Shown here one piece after another: positions 1-10,527 of a stretch of DNA of 64,000 nt; position 1 is the first letter of the stretch, and each line of letters opens with the position of its first letter. The stretch spans positions 2,616,309 to 2,680,308 of the forward strand of contig JABACO010000001.1 in the NCBI GenBank assembly GCA_013339895.1, in the 5' to 3' direction. Made by a program: the position numbers and the translations under genes. The DNA comes from Ephydatia muelleri (taxonomy: Eukaryota > Porifera > Demospongiae > Spongillida > Spongillidae). The notes beneath the pieces were generated by a model that saw only the letters and a list, made by a program, of their open reading frames with translations, was not told where the DNA came from and did no database searches.

Positions 1-2698
1 ATCTCGACACGACCATATCCATCTTTACTACTCGAGCCAGCACCAACAAGACGAACAGATCCATATGTACAGGTATCTGGGGTATGAGATGGGAGGGGGG
101 GACGAGAACTACAGCAAATGTTCAATTAGCTAATGACATCACTCCAAGAACTACTCCCCTCCTATCTATCCTATGATGCCCCTCCCCTCTATCCTATGAT
201 GCCCCTCCCCTCTATCCTATGATGCCCCTCCCCTCTATCCTATGATGCCCCTCCCTCTATCCTATGATGCCCCTCCCTCTATCCTATGATGCCCCTCCCT
301 CTATCCTATGATGCCCCTCCCCTCTATCCTATGATGCCCTCCCCTCTATCCTATGATGTCCCTCCCCTCTATCCTATGATGCCCTCCCCTCTATCCTATG
401 ATGCCCCTCCCCTCTATCCTATGATGCCCTCCCCTCTATCCTATGATGCCCTCCCCTCTATCCTATGATGTCCCTCCCCTCTATCCTATGATGCCCTCCC
501 CTCTATCCTATGACCTATGATACCCTCCCCTCTATTCTATGATGTCCCTCCCCTCTATCCTATGATACCCTCCCCTCTATCCTATGATGTCCCTCCCCTC
601 TATCCTATGATGCCCCTCCCCTCTATCCTATGATACCCTCCCCTCTATCCTGATGCTCCTCCCCTCTATCCTATGATGCCCTCCCCTCTATCCTATGATG
701 TCCCTCCCCTCTATCCTATGATGCCCCTCCCCTCTATCCTATGATACCCTCCCCTCTATCCTGATGCTCCTCCACTCTATCCTATGATGCCCTCCCCTCT
801 ATCCTATGATGCCCTCCCCTCTATCCTATGATGCCCCTCCCCTCTATCCTATGATGCCCCTCCCCTCTATCCTATGATGCCCCTCCCCTCTATCCTATGA
901 TGCCCCTCCCCTCTATCCTATGATGCCCCTCCCTCTATCCTATGATGCCCCTCCCTCTATCCTATGATGCCCCTCCCCTCTATCCTATGATGCCCTCCCC
1001 TCTATCCTATGATGTCCCTCCCCTCTATCCTATGATGCCCTCCCCTCTATCCTATGATGCCCCTCCCCTCTATCCTATGATGCCCTCCCCTCTATCCTAT
1101 GATGCCCTCCCCTCTATCCTATGATGTCCCTCCCCTCTATCCTATGATGCCCTCCCCTCTATCCTATGATGTCCCTCCCCTCTATCCTATGATGCCCCTC
1201 CCCTCTATCCTATGATACCCTCCCCTCTATCCTATGATGTCCCTCCCCTCTATCCTATGATGCCACTCCCCCTGTCCCCTAGGGGATCACTCACATGAGC
1301 AGAGGCTCTCATCACTGTTATCAGTGCAGTCATAGTTGCGATTACAGGCCTTGGTTGAGTCCACACACTGTCCATTGAAACACCGAAACTGGTAAGAGCT
1401 GCAATAACCTGCACCATGTGATGTGGGTGTGGCCATAAAACAAAAAAATAATAACTATCCTTCAGGTCCTATCACCACACCTTGAAACCCCTGTCCTCTT
1501 GATGACACCTCAAAGGTGATACTCTGCACCCCTAGCCCTCTTGACACCTCAAAGGTGCTACACCCTCTGATGACACCTCAAAGATGCTTCACTATATTCC
1601 ATGCCACCTGACGACACCTCGAAAGTGCTATAACCAAAGCTCCACCCACCTCTACCACCCACATACTATGCCTTTTCCCACCCTCAAGGTGATGGTAGGG
1701 AAATGGGAGGAGGGCATGGGGAGGAGGGAACCTCACCTTTCCTTTAGTCTCATCTCAGTGCCCTATCAATTGGCAGCCCTGACAAGGTGGGTCCCCATGC
1801 CCTTCATGATTGCTTCCATATCTAAGCCCCATGCTTCATGTCACACATCATATTATTAAGTATGTGACATGAAGCACGGGATTCATATGAAGCAATCAAC
1901 CAAGAAGGGCATGGAGACCCACCTAGTCAAATCAGAGTTTCATCAAACTTTGATATGACACCTCCATACATGTACGTGTACAGATGTACCTACACATCCC
2001 ACCCCACACAGTAGTACACATGACACATCATAGTGTAGCAGGACTTACCACATCCAAATTCATCACTGTTGTCTCCGCAGTCGTCATGGTAATTGCACGT
2101 TAAGCTTGAACTTATGCAGTTACCATTGTTGCAAGAGAACTGGGATGATGAGCATGAAGCTCCTAGAAGGGCCATTGAAAGTGAAGGTGAATTTTACAGC
2201 TCTGGACATTTAATTAGCCATTTAGAGAGAGACATCAATTGTGCAGATGAGGACAGTCACTATGGGATTAGGTTTCTCTAACATTAGTAAATACAGATCA
2301 GGTTCAGACAAAAAAACAAACAACATTTCAGACTAAGAATTGAAACCGTGTCATTGCACAAGTGCTGCAGTTTGACAGAAGGTTTAGCACATTCTACTGG
2401 AGACATACATGTATCAAGGATCCTAATTCATCGGAATTGATGCTTTGGTTTAATACATAGCATTCTTGAGCTCCATTCTGTGGTATGTATTATGCAATAC
2501 TCAAATATCTGCTAATGATGCATGCAAATATGTGTGCATCAATGTCATCAATTACACAAGCATACATCTACTCCCCCCCTCCCCCCCCCCCCCCCCCCAC
2601 CCAATTTCAAATAGACTAGAGGGCAATAACAAGACCAAGATACATAGGGGACATAATTGTGCATATATTCTTACCATTAGCAATGCAGCATCCAGCAC
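1..2698 (-). CDS. SRCR/LDLa receptor, copy A (partial, 3' end beyond the window)
   Basis: Minus-strand exons read from splice signals: 2675-2698 (24 nt, codes for an AGCC-like peptide), 2049-2162 (LDLa), 1295-1408 (LDLa) and 1-76 (start of an SRCR domain, cut by the window edge). The LDLa exons show the six-cysteine pattern ending in the calcium-binding DNSDE motif ([10 protein letters not shown] and [10 protein letters not shown]). The SRCR exon begins [20 protein letters not shown], typical of a scavenger-receptor cysteine-rich N-half. Every junction is phase 1, so modules can be added or lost without a frameshift. The order and sequence match copy B at 10528-14442, so the two are tandem duplicates in the same orientation. 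The intron between LDLa and SRCR is swollen by a 23-bp minisatellite. Proteins of this type usually act at the cell surface in adhesion or recognition; the ligand is unknown. The signal peptide exon was not found. Confidence 0.75.
165..1272. repeat. 23-bp minisatellite in an SRCR-gene intron
   Basis: About 48 imperfect units of a roughly 22-23-bp motif (CCCTCTATCCTATGATG plus a C-rich spacer) fill the intron between the LDLa and SRCR exons of copy A. The unit length varies by one or two C residues, so reading frames through it are meaningless. The same motif sits in the equivalent intron of copy B (12000-12345), so it predates the gene duplication and then expanded here. Confidence 0.95.
1440..2040. 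other. Intron of copy A; short degenerate repeat
   Basis: Intronic stretch between the two LDLa exons. It holds a degenerate 30-35-bp repeat around 1490-1630 (TGACACCTCAAAGGTG-like) and two facing copies of a CATGAAGC-type segment near 1790-1930. No coding signal was seen. Confidence 0.5.
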
Positions 2699-2799
2699 CT
2701 GTGGGCCAATATAGGTGAATTAAATGTGGTACCAGGATTTAAAAAAATTATAAACAGAACGCTCAACTCAAGGTCTACAATAATTGGTACTGTTTCTGC

Positions 2800-3045
2800 G
2801 TCGAAAATGGATCTAGCGCATACATTATAAAATCTCCAGTACGCATAATAGAAATGTAATGCTTGCATTAAAATGCATGGCTAATTACAAAATTCAGCAC
2901 CTTACAACTCCATGACAGATACTCTGATTCTCAGTGCGTATGAAGCAATGTGTAAAAGACATGCCAGACTTCCAGAGTATTAAAAATAATAATTTAAATC
3001 TTGAAAAAACATGCGTTAGGTTCCTTTTCACAAAAACGATCCCGA
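2800..3045 (-). mobile_element. MITE-like repeat, copy 1
   Basis: On the minus strand this stretch begins GGAACCTAACGCATG and ends near GCGCTAGATCCAT. It aligns over about 220 bp with 8550-8790, which lies in the opposite orientation. The two ends of copy 2 are inverted repeats of each other (AAGGxACCTARCGCAT), so this looks like a non-autonomous DNA transposon with terminal inverted repeats. No coding capacity. Confidence 0.6.
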
Positions 3046-3640
3046 CCACCCTGGGGCATGGGAGAAAATAAGGTCAGAGAGAGGAAACTCTACCCACCAA
3101 AGTTGACTTTAAGAATTTGATGGAACGTCAGATAGATGTGGGAGTGGTGTTTCCCCTCAATTAAAGAAGCTTATTTATGGAACCCTTGGAGTTCTTGTTT
3201 TCTTCTTTTCAGTGGCCCAGATATTATAAGTCTGATTGATGAACAATATTGTTAAGCTCACTCTTTCATTTGCACAACCAAATAAGCTTTATTCTAAACC
3301 AAGATAATAAATTATCGTTGAGAAATTTGGTGGGACTAATATAGGTTGGACGGCAATGATGGTGTAAAAGAGGATGATGAATAAGCCGTGTCAAAATAAT
3401 AACAAACCGCATTTCACACAAACCACACACACACACACACACATACACACACACACACATTTTAGGGTCCTGTATACCTGCTTTGTTACAGTAACCAATT
3501 TTAACCACTAAGGTATTATGCTGTGTAAATTTGTGAAAACATATTAACACATGTTCTGCCCAAGCTTTTAACTGTAATCCACAACACCACTAGGCAACCA
3601 TTCATTGCTCTTGTAATTGCAATCATTTGTTTTTGTCCAC
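3046..3640. other. No gene seen; (CA)n tract
   Basis: Non-coding as far as I can see. A CA microsatellite lies at about 3421-3461; the open frame across it is a by-product of the repeat. Confidence 0.5.
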
Positions 3641-3649
3641 CCCGCACAC

Positions 3650-4260
3650 TGTCATCTTTGGGTTGGCTGTCAACCACCTGAAGAGTGCCCCAAAGTGGAG
3701 GCTTGGAATTGATATCTCTTCAAGCACTTGCTGTCCCCACACCATTCTGACCATTGCCTAGACTCTCGAGGACACCATTCCCCACATGCAAACATGGAGG
3801 AGATTGTTGTAATGCACCACAACACCTATATGTCCTTCTGCAGGTTTTTCATCGAGTCAATGCACTTGGTGGTCAGGTTGAAGTCGGCTGTGGTTCTGGG
3901 ACCAATGAGTCACACCCTGCTGATATCTGGGTGGTTGGATGCGGGTCAATCCAGCTAGCTGCCTCTGACCTTACATTAGCTTCACCTCTTAATCCTAGTG
4001 TTGTAACTGAAGCAGGGGTTACATTTGAGTCAGCAGCTGAAGCAAACAAATGATTCCACGTGTTCTGACCTTAGCTGGGTCTGCATACCTCTTGTAGCGG
4101 AGACCTATGGTTGTTGGGGTGCAGAAGCCCTGCAGGTCTCTTTCCTGCATCATGCTTCTCCTTTGACCATCCGATACGCAGCAGCAAGTCCCAAGTTGCC
4201 ACCTTAAAACCTTGGTGAGAGCTAATGCAAGAGCATTGCTCCCTCTATCCACACCCTTGG
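3650..4260 (+). mobile_element. RLE-type retrotransposon fragment (3' end, decayed)
   Basis: Three frames together carry the C-terminal signature of the retroelement family abundant at 29-37 and 50-53 kb: CKHGGD followed by a degraded RHN-type motif (about 3790), HPADI (about 3920), LTLASPLNP (about 3975), WVCIPLVAETYGCWG (about 4077) and a closing LVRANARAL (about 4215). Frameshifts separate the blocks and no reverse transcriptase part is present, so this is a dead 5'-truncated copy. Confidence 0.8.
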
Positions 4261-5760
4261 GGATCTGAGTGAGGACTGCGCACGCAGGCTTTAAATAGCT
4301 GTTTGATACGTGTATTTGTTGTTCAAGTATTAATAATTGGGACAGTGACCTGGAATAGTGTGCTAGTGGGTAGTATTTCAAGTTTTCTATAGCTTTGACT
4401 TATGTATTACATCCACTGATGTGAAATGGGTATGAGCCGAGATGACCTCTCCCGCAGCGGTTAAGTAATAATCCGGCTGCTGCGGTTAGAGGGTCGGGGG
4501 GCCGACACTAGTTATATGGTATATAACCTACAGTTTGAGCCATCTCCGGCTTGCGAGTAGTGTCGCTTGCATTTAATTAATAATAGCACGTACGGGTATG
4601 AGAACGGAGGGGGGGGGGGGGGGGGGGGAATGGGTGTGTGTGCCTGTAGGTCGTACCAGATATGATCAAAGTCTGCGCCTCTGTAGCAAGACACATATAT
4701 TACAATACGCCACTGCGGGCTTTCCATGCGGCGGCGTAAGAGGGTTGAATAAAACTTACAGCAAATCAAGAAGAAGCTGGCCAATGTATCACTTCGAATC
4801 TTCATTCCACCTCACAACCCCATACGCAATGAAAACAAAACAACTACAATTGCTATTTAAGTTATATCACGTGGTCCACACAACATTTTGGTGGGGGAGG
4901 GTCGTTTGGGGCTCAAATTAAGCGTTTCATTTCCTACGAAATGAAGCGATCTGCAAGGGAGTAAGCGTTCCAAAGTCGTGGATGGAATTTTAGGGCCGTA
5001 GCCAGCTAGTTGAAGGTAGGGGATCGACGTCGTTCTATTTGGAACTCGATCTATAGCAGAGATAATATTATCTCTGTCTATAGCGAGCGCAGGTGGATTC
5101 AAGAAGCGGGGACTTAATTAATGCTGGCATCACCCTTGACGGTTCAAATAAGCGAAACGAACAAGGCAAACACAAAGGTGAAGTTATACACTTATAAACT
5201 GTATATGAAATATCATTCATTGCCAGAAAAATATTTCTATCCAGCATTAGTTTCCGTGGGTGTAGGTGAGCAAATATGTCGCCACTTCTTTCTAATTGAT
5301 GTCCTCAGCATAATCAATATGCATAAGTGAAAGTGCCGTTAACCGTTCCTCCAGCATGCTATGGCGGGTGAAGTTGTCAAGCCGCCTGATAACACTGGCT
5401 GACTCTCTCATTCGTGAACAGAATAGATATGTCCCGCATGTGTGATGGATGCAGCGTGTTTCCTCGTAGTCTTGTTTTCTCACAGGTATACTCAAAAGGC
5501 TTCGATTCTATGCTAGTGACTGCTAGTTTCATTATCGTGCATGAGGTTAGTTATAAAAACATAAATGATTTTTACCACTCTATGAAGCTGTAGCTATAGT
5601 TATCCAAGTCCCCCCCCCCCACCCCCGGCTACGGCCCTGGGAACGAACCACTTTTTTTTTCCACATATGAAACAGTTAAAGAGTAAGTAAACTAAAGTAC
5701 TGTACAATCATGAAATCTTGTTCCCAGTCCCTTTTGTCGAAGTCAATAAGGTGATGTGCA
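4261..5760. other. No gene seen; G tract and dispersed-repeat copy
   Basis: A run of about 20 G lies at 4609-4628. Positions 4735-4880 match the 3' part of the dispersed repeat also seen at 17455-17590 and 24700-24875 (shared segment AATAAAACTTACA to CGAATCTTCATTC). The rest shows no coding signal, tRNA or long repeat that I recognise. Confidence 0.5.
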
Positions 5761-5764
5761 TCTC

Positions 5765-5868
5765 GAAGCAGACGAACAGCAGCTCACTGAAATGCTGATG
5801 GGGCTCCATACTCACAGCAGCTCACTGAATGCTGATGGGGCTCCACCCACAGCAGCTCACTGAATGCT
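5765..5868. repeat. Short tandem repeat, about 37 bp x 3
   Basis: Three successive copies of an ACAGCAGCTCACTGAATGCT-containing unit, with small differences. Non-coding. Confidence 0.8.
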
Positions 5869-5899
5869 TTTTCATCCTACAATTGATGTTTGGAAACAT

Positions 5900-6010
5900 C
5901 ACAATGCTCACTTGCTGTTTTTGGGGGGTTATGTAACAGGACACAACCAGTTCAGAGATTGCATTGCTGATTTCTGTAACAAGGCATGCCCTTCCCCACA
6001 ATCAAGAAAT
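5900..6010 (+). mobile_element. Tiny retrotransposon fragment (RHN motif region)
   Basis: One frame reads GGYVTGHNQFRDCIADFCNK, which corresponds to the GGDVVxRHNxLRD segment of the retroelement family at 50-53 kb. Only about 30 codons are recognisable, and it abuts the hAT-like relic on the other strand. Confidence 0.6.
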
Positions 6011-6014
6011 CTTT

Positions 6015-6703
6015 CTAAAGACAATCCAGACCATCAAAAATTCTAGTGCCATACTGCTCCCTCTCAGGTTCGGCAGCATTTGAGGTCATCAATACACTAA
6101 ATTTGTACAAGAAGCGGCTCAAACCTGTGGTCATGCAGCTGAGATGATCATAGCACTGACCGCGGCAATTATGGATTTTTAACCCTGCCCATACAAACAC
6201 ATCTTCCAAAGCATCTGTGAGTGTCTTGGCATCAATAGTGCCAACATTGTACACGCCAATCACATTCTCATGATCTTGCAATAATTCATCCACCTATCTA
6301 ATGCACACCACAAGCTGCTCTTTGTTGGAAGCATCCGTGCATTCATCAGCCAAAATTGAGAAAAAAAACCACTGCAAGAGATGCTTTTGATGACATCTCA
6401 TAAAATACCAATTAAGGGCCATGATGTGTAATACTTCATTCTGGATGTCATGGGATGTGTATTTATTGGTTTTCTTCTTCATCCAGTCACCTAAGCCAGG
6501 AGTATCAATAGCCCATAAGTTGAGCAGCTGAATAAAATTACATGACCCCTTAAGATGTAACATAAAGCTGCATCAGATGCTCTGTTGTAGTGCAGCCAAT
6601 CAAACTGTTGACACCACTCAGCTCGAAATGAGCGTTCTTCGCTATGTTTTCCAAACTTTCGTTTTGGAAAACACGCTAAGTTGGAATTTGTCGTCGCCAT
6701 TTT
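6015..6703 (-). pseudogene. ZMYM1/TTF-type hAT-like transposase relic
   Basis: The minus strand encodes three recognisable blocks of the zinc-finger MYM-type 1-like transposase family: a TTF-type N-terminal part (PKRKFGK...RSFRAEWCQQF, 6690-6545), a segment with NEVLHIMAL and FFSILADECTDASNKEQ (6560-6295), and DELLQDHENVIGVYNVGTID...NCRGQCYD (6293-6100). The region joining the first two blocks is deleted. A TAG at about 6285 replaces the tryptophan expected after CIR. The conserved DECTD and NCRGQCYD motifs make the family call firm. The DDE domain C-terminus and dimerisation region are missing, so this is a dead DNA transposon. Confidence 0.8.
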
Positions 6704-6709
6704 TAAAGA

Positions 6710-7870
6710 AGTGAATTTAATTGTGGGGCAGCGCTAAAGGATTAACTAAGACGACACTTCGGTATTTTTATTTTATTTTATTTTGTTTTTTGTGCGTTTA
6801 ACATTGGTCCCGCGGCCGCGGGACCTGCGGTACCTGTTCCGCCGCCCCTGATATGTGGGTGTTGTCATGTACCATGGTGTAGGAGATCTTGAGAAGAGAA
6901 GGCAAGAAAGCTCAACTTTAAAAAACATATCGCTTGAGAGCCTGAAAAAATGCTGAAAAACGATTTAAATTGCGGCTAATCCGGTGTAGAAGCGATACGA
7001 GTCCCCCCAGTGAAAAGGGCCCAACACGCTAGAGATTTGCACCCCTCATGGGCCCCATTTCGCTAGAGTTTTGGGGTCCCAGGAGAGCCTCCTTTTCTAA
7101 CGTACAGTATTTACATTGCATATACGCCACTTTGCCGTCTTGACATTCAGTCGGCATGATAAGTATAATGTAACGCATGCGTGCCACCTGCATACACGTG
7201 GCATTCTCTCTATCCAGCTGCTATATATGAGCGTTACATTTCGGAGAAACTGTAGAGTGCGACGCATCTGCGACGGTTGTTTCATTGCATTGACGTGTGG
7301 ACAAACGCCCTCCAACGAAAATATTTCCCTAGCAACAAGCCAACCTATTCAGAAAACTAACTCCTTTGTGCAACTAGCTGTTTAGTACTCAGTTTAGGTT
7401 GTTGGTCGTTTGTTGTATCGAACTCTGTGAACTAAAATATTTGAAGAGTAAGCAGTACCGTTCTACTGGAAGCCTGATATTAGCTAGTAAACCGCGGTGG
7501 GTGTTTTCGAGTAGCAAGTGAGATAAACCATGCTTTACTAAAGTTTCCGCCCTAATACATGTAATGTCCGCTGAAATTTTTATAATATGATAGTGGCAGA
7601 TTGTTCTGTCGATTGTTGCTTAGTGCTAGTGGTGCCGCGCTTTCTAAATGAATAATATTGCTTTTGCATGGAATATTGCCTATTTCCGCGGGTTTGACGC
7701 CATTTGTTATGATGCTACGGGTATATGGCTGACTGACAAATACGTGCTAGGCTCTGGAAATCTTCCCTCCATCCAAATCCTGAGCTTGCACAGCATTAGT
7801 ACTGTATATTATTTCCTGCACCTTGCAAGAACTTATACAGCGATATAACAGTTTGCAGTTCCATGTCATG
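6710..7870. other. No gene seen
   Basis: No convincing exon. Palindromic GC-rich words (GCGGCCGCGGG near 6815) and short T-rich runs occur. Open frames at 7097-7385 overlap on both strands and look like chance. Confidence 0.4.
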
Positions 7871-7877
7871 CAAATTA

Positions 7878-8150
7878 CTAGGAATGCTTCTTCCTTTTAC
7901 GCTTAGGAGGGATTACACTTTTGATTTTTGTAGAAACCTTCAGATAGTGTTCTTTCATGACACATCTCAGCCTTTGAACTGGGTCAGTGATGGTCTTGTA
8001 AGTGGATCTAAGGCTGTTGAATTGTGAGTGAATGGACTCAGCTCCTTGCTCACCCTTTAGTCCACATCCTACATGATGTTGGCTTATCCACTCTAGCTTA
8101 TGATGCTCAAGGATATGCATCTTTACAGTCCTGTGACATCCCTTAAAGTT
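7878..8150 (-). pseudogene. Transposon-derived ORF fragment (GEQGAESIH family)
   Basis: The minus-strand frame contains EHHKLEWI, VGCGLKGEQGAESIHSQFNS and a basic C-terminus PPKRKRKKH. From memory, the GEQGAESIH motif marks the C-terminal part of a protein family multiplied in cnidarian and sponge genomes, probably from a DNA transposon; I cannot name the superfamily. Only about 80 codons remain and no upstream part was found. Confidence 0.5.
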
Positions 8151-8549
8151 GCTGTCAAAGTCTGTAAAGAAATAGCTTCACCTAATGAATACACTTGTTG
8201 GCTACACGTTCATTCACGTACACTGTATGCAATACTACAGTATCTTACCCAGTTGTTCTACACTCCATTGAGACATCACAATGCTATCGTACAGTATATG
8301 GCACCGAGAAAATTTGGAGAAAATACTGCTAAAATTAGTGTACACCTCTTGTGCTTCTGACTGAAGTGCACTCTGTAAAAAAAAAAATTAAATGTCACAG
8401 TCAATCTAAAATTTGGATTGACTTGTGCCCTACAGGTGGCAATCAATAAAGGATTTTAGAGCAATCCTGAGCTCATTGAGAGTAGCACCTTAAGCCGAGG
8501 AGTTTGGATTAAAATTCAATCCACGAGACACGGATTACTATAAAAAAAA

Positions 8550-8790
8550 TTTTCAGCGAAAAGGGACCTAACGCATGTTTTTCAAGCTTTCAAACCTTTT
8601 GCTATTCTTGAAGTCTGAAATGTTCCACTACACACTACTTCTTACGCACTGATAATCAGAGTATCTGCATGTCATAGAGTTGTAAGGCTCTGAATTTCTA
8701 ACTACCCATACATTTCAACGCAAGCATTACATTTCTATTGCGCATACTGGAAATGTTATAATGTATGCGCTAGGTTCCTTCTCGTGGAAA
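8550..8790 (+). mobile_element. MITE-like repeat, copy 2, with terminal inverted repeats
   Basis: The ends are inverted: AAGGGACCTAACGCAT at 8560-8575 and ATGCGCTAGGTTCCTT at 8765-8780, with matching outer TTTC/GAAA flanks. The body matches 2800-3045 in reverse orientation. There is no coding capacity, consistent with a miniature inverted-repeat element of about 230 bp. Confidence 0.65.
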
Positions 8791-8907
8791 TAATTTTAAA
8801 ATGGCGTTGAGCAACAAAGAAAAGTTATGACCAGTGATACATGCTGCGGTACTAGCATTACCTTAACTGTTTCGCTGGCTTCCATGTAACCCACCTGATC
8901 TTGCACT

Positions 8908-9027
8908 GTGTGTGTGTGTGTGTACATGTGTGTGTACATGTGTGTGTACATGTGTGTGTACATGTGTGTGTACATGTGTGTGTACATGTGTGTGTGTACA
9001 TGTGTGTGTGTACATGTGTGTGTGTGA
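8908..9027. repeat. (TG)n / TACATGTGTG minisatellite
   Basis: Regular 12-14-bp units of TGTGTGTACATG. The open frames across it are repeat artefacts. Confidence 0.95.
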
Positions 9028-9029
9028 GG

Positions 9030-10520
9030 GTTACATATATCTGCAAGTGGGTGTAACTTGCAGATGAAATGAAAAACTGAGAGCTATGGTGGTTGGTTAA
9101 TACATCTGTGCGTGCAGAGCGTAACTTTTCAGCCCAGCTGTGACTTTAACTCGACCCCGCCTCCCCCATGCACCGACTTTATCTCATGGATCTGTTATTA
9201 TACTTATAGCATTGTACACCGATAAATGGGCACGCAAGGAATTCACTGAACCCACGAGCACACAATTTTGAAGTACATATATCATAATCGGACTGATTTA
9301 TAGTACATTATAGACTTGTTTAAAATTCAATTTGAAAACAAAAGCCACTATGAATGGACCATTTCTGGATATGAGGGGCTGTTGACCGCCGGTTCACGGC
9401 AATGGTGGAGGTATGTGGTAGACAGAGGGGAGATGGGGATGTGAACTCACACCTGATTGCAAAGGTTCAATTCCACTATTGAAGGTGTTATTCAGTAGTA
9501 TTCTCAATGACTTCATAGATATAACCATGTCAAAGGTACTCTCCCCTCCCTCCCTCCCTCTCTCCCTCCCTCCCCGAATTAGTGTCTAGTTCAAAGCATA
9601 GGAGGATTTACATAGTACTGAACAAATGGAACACAATTGTGATATGAATCACTGTTGCATTTGCATCCATGTGCATGAGTGAAGTAGCGTTATTTTTCAT
9701 TGTGTAGGATCAGCTGAATTACAATTCAGTTTCACTGTATCCAAGAGGGGACGGTAAGTCAAACTGCAAATTTCTATCTTCACCTCCCACACCTATTTCA
9801 GGCTAATCTTCTGAGTCCTGGTGTCTCATATGACGTTCAAGCCCCACTAAACCTTGTGAGGATATTTGCAGCTGTCCATACAGCCAGGATGGGCAAGGTG
9901 GGTGTGGTCAAGTATCAAGTGCATACAAAAGTGGCAGGCCATTCATGTGTAACCAGTTAAACTCCAGCCAATTTTGATTTCAGTGTTCTTTATTAATACA
10001 GAAAAAGAAGGATTTGAAGACCAACTGAACAGCAACATGGATGTGTGTGGGACACAGACCTGTCATGCAGCCTTCATGAAGGAACACTTGCTATTGTGTG
10101 TTGTTATAAACATTCTTTTTCATACTGTGTTATTATTAGTTTGGCTTTGTATAATTATAATTCTGGTTATTACTACTGGCTCCATGATGGAATATAATCA
10201 CACCATGGAGGAATGAAATCACACATTAGACAGTGTTCAGAAATCACCACTTTGAGTGATTTTACTCATTTATATATTCAGTGTGAAGATCACACCTGAT
10301 TTGGAGTGCCTATTGGCTGAAAACCATCACACCACAAAACGGGTGACTTTCACACTTTTTTTTTTTTGCTGTGCAGCGTAGTGTCCCATGTCAAGGTCCA
10401 ATAGTAAAGTTATTATGGCAACACAGCAGCATATGCACACACGAGGACACCACAAAAATATTATATAGTCAAGTGCACTAACACACTACTTCCCAGACCT
10501 AAGCTACAGTTCTAACAATC
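9030..10520. other. No gene seen
   Basis: This stretch lies 3' of SRCR receptor copy B. A CCCT-rich patch is at 9541-9575. The 80-codon plus-strand frame at 9974-10216 has a hydrophobic stretch but no recognisable domain, and I do not call it. A poly-T run at 10359-10369 is the only other feature. Confidence 0.4.
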
Positions 10521-10527
10521 CAATACA

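Noticed and set aside
286..1124. Two identical 60-codon ORFs ([12 protein letters not shown]...)
   Set aside because: Translations of the 23-bp minisatellite, not proteins.
9974..10216. Small membrane-protein-like ORF
   Set aside because: A hydrophobic stretch alone is weak evidence, and there is no start context, homology or splice partner.
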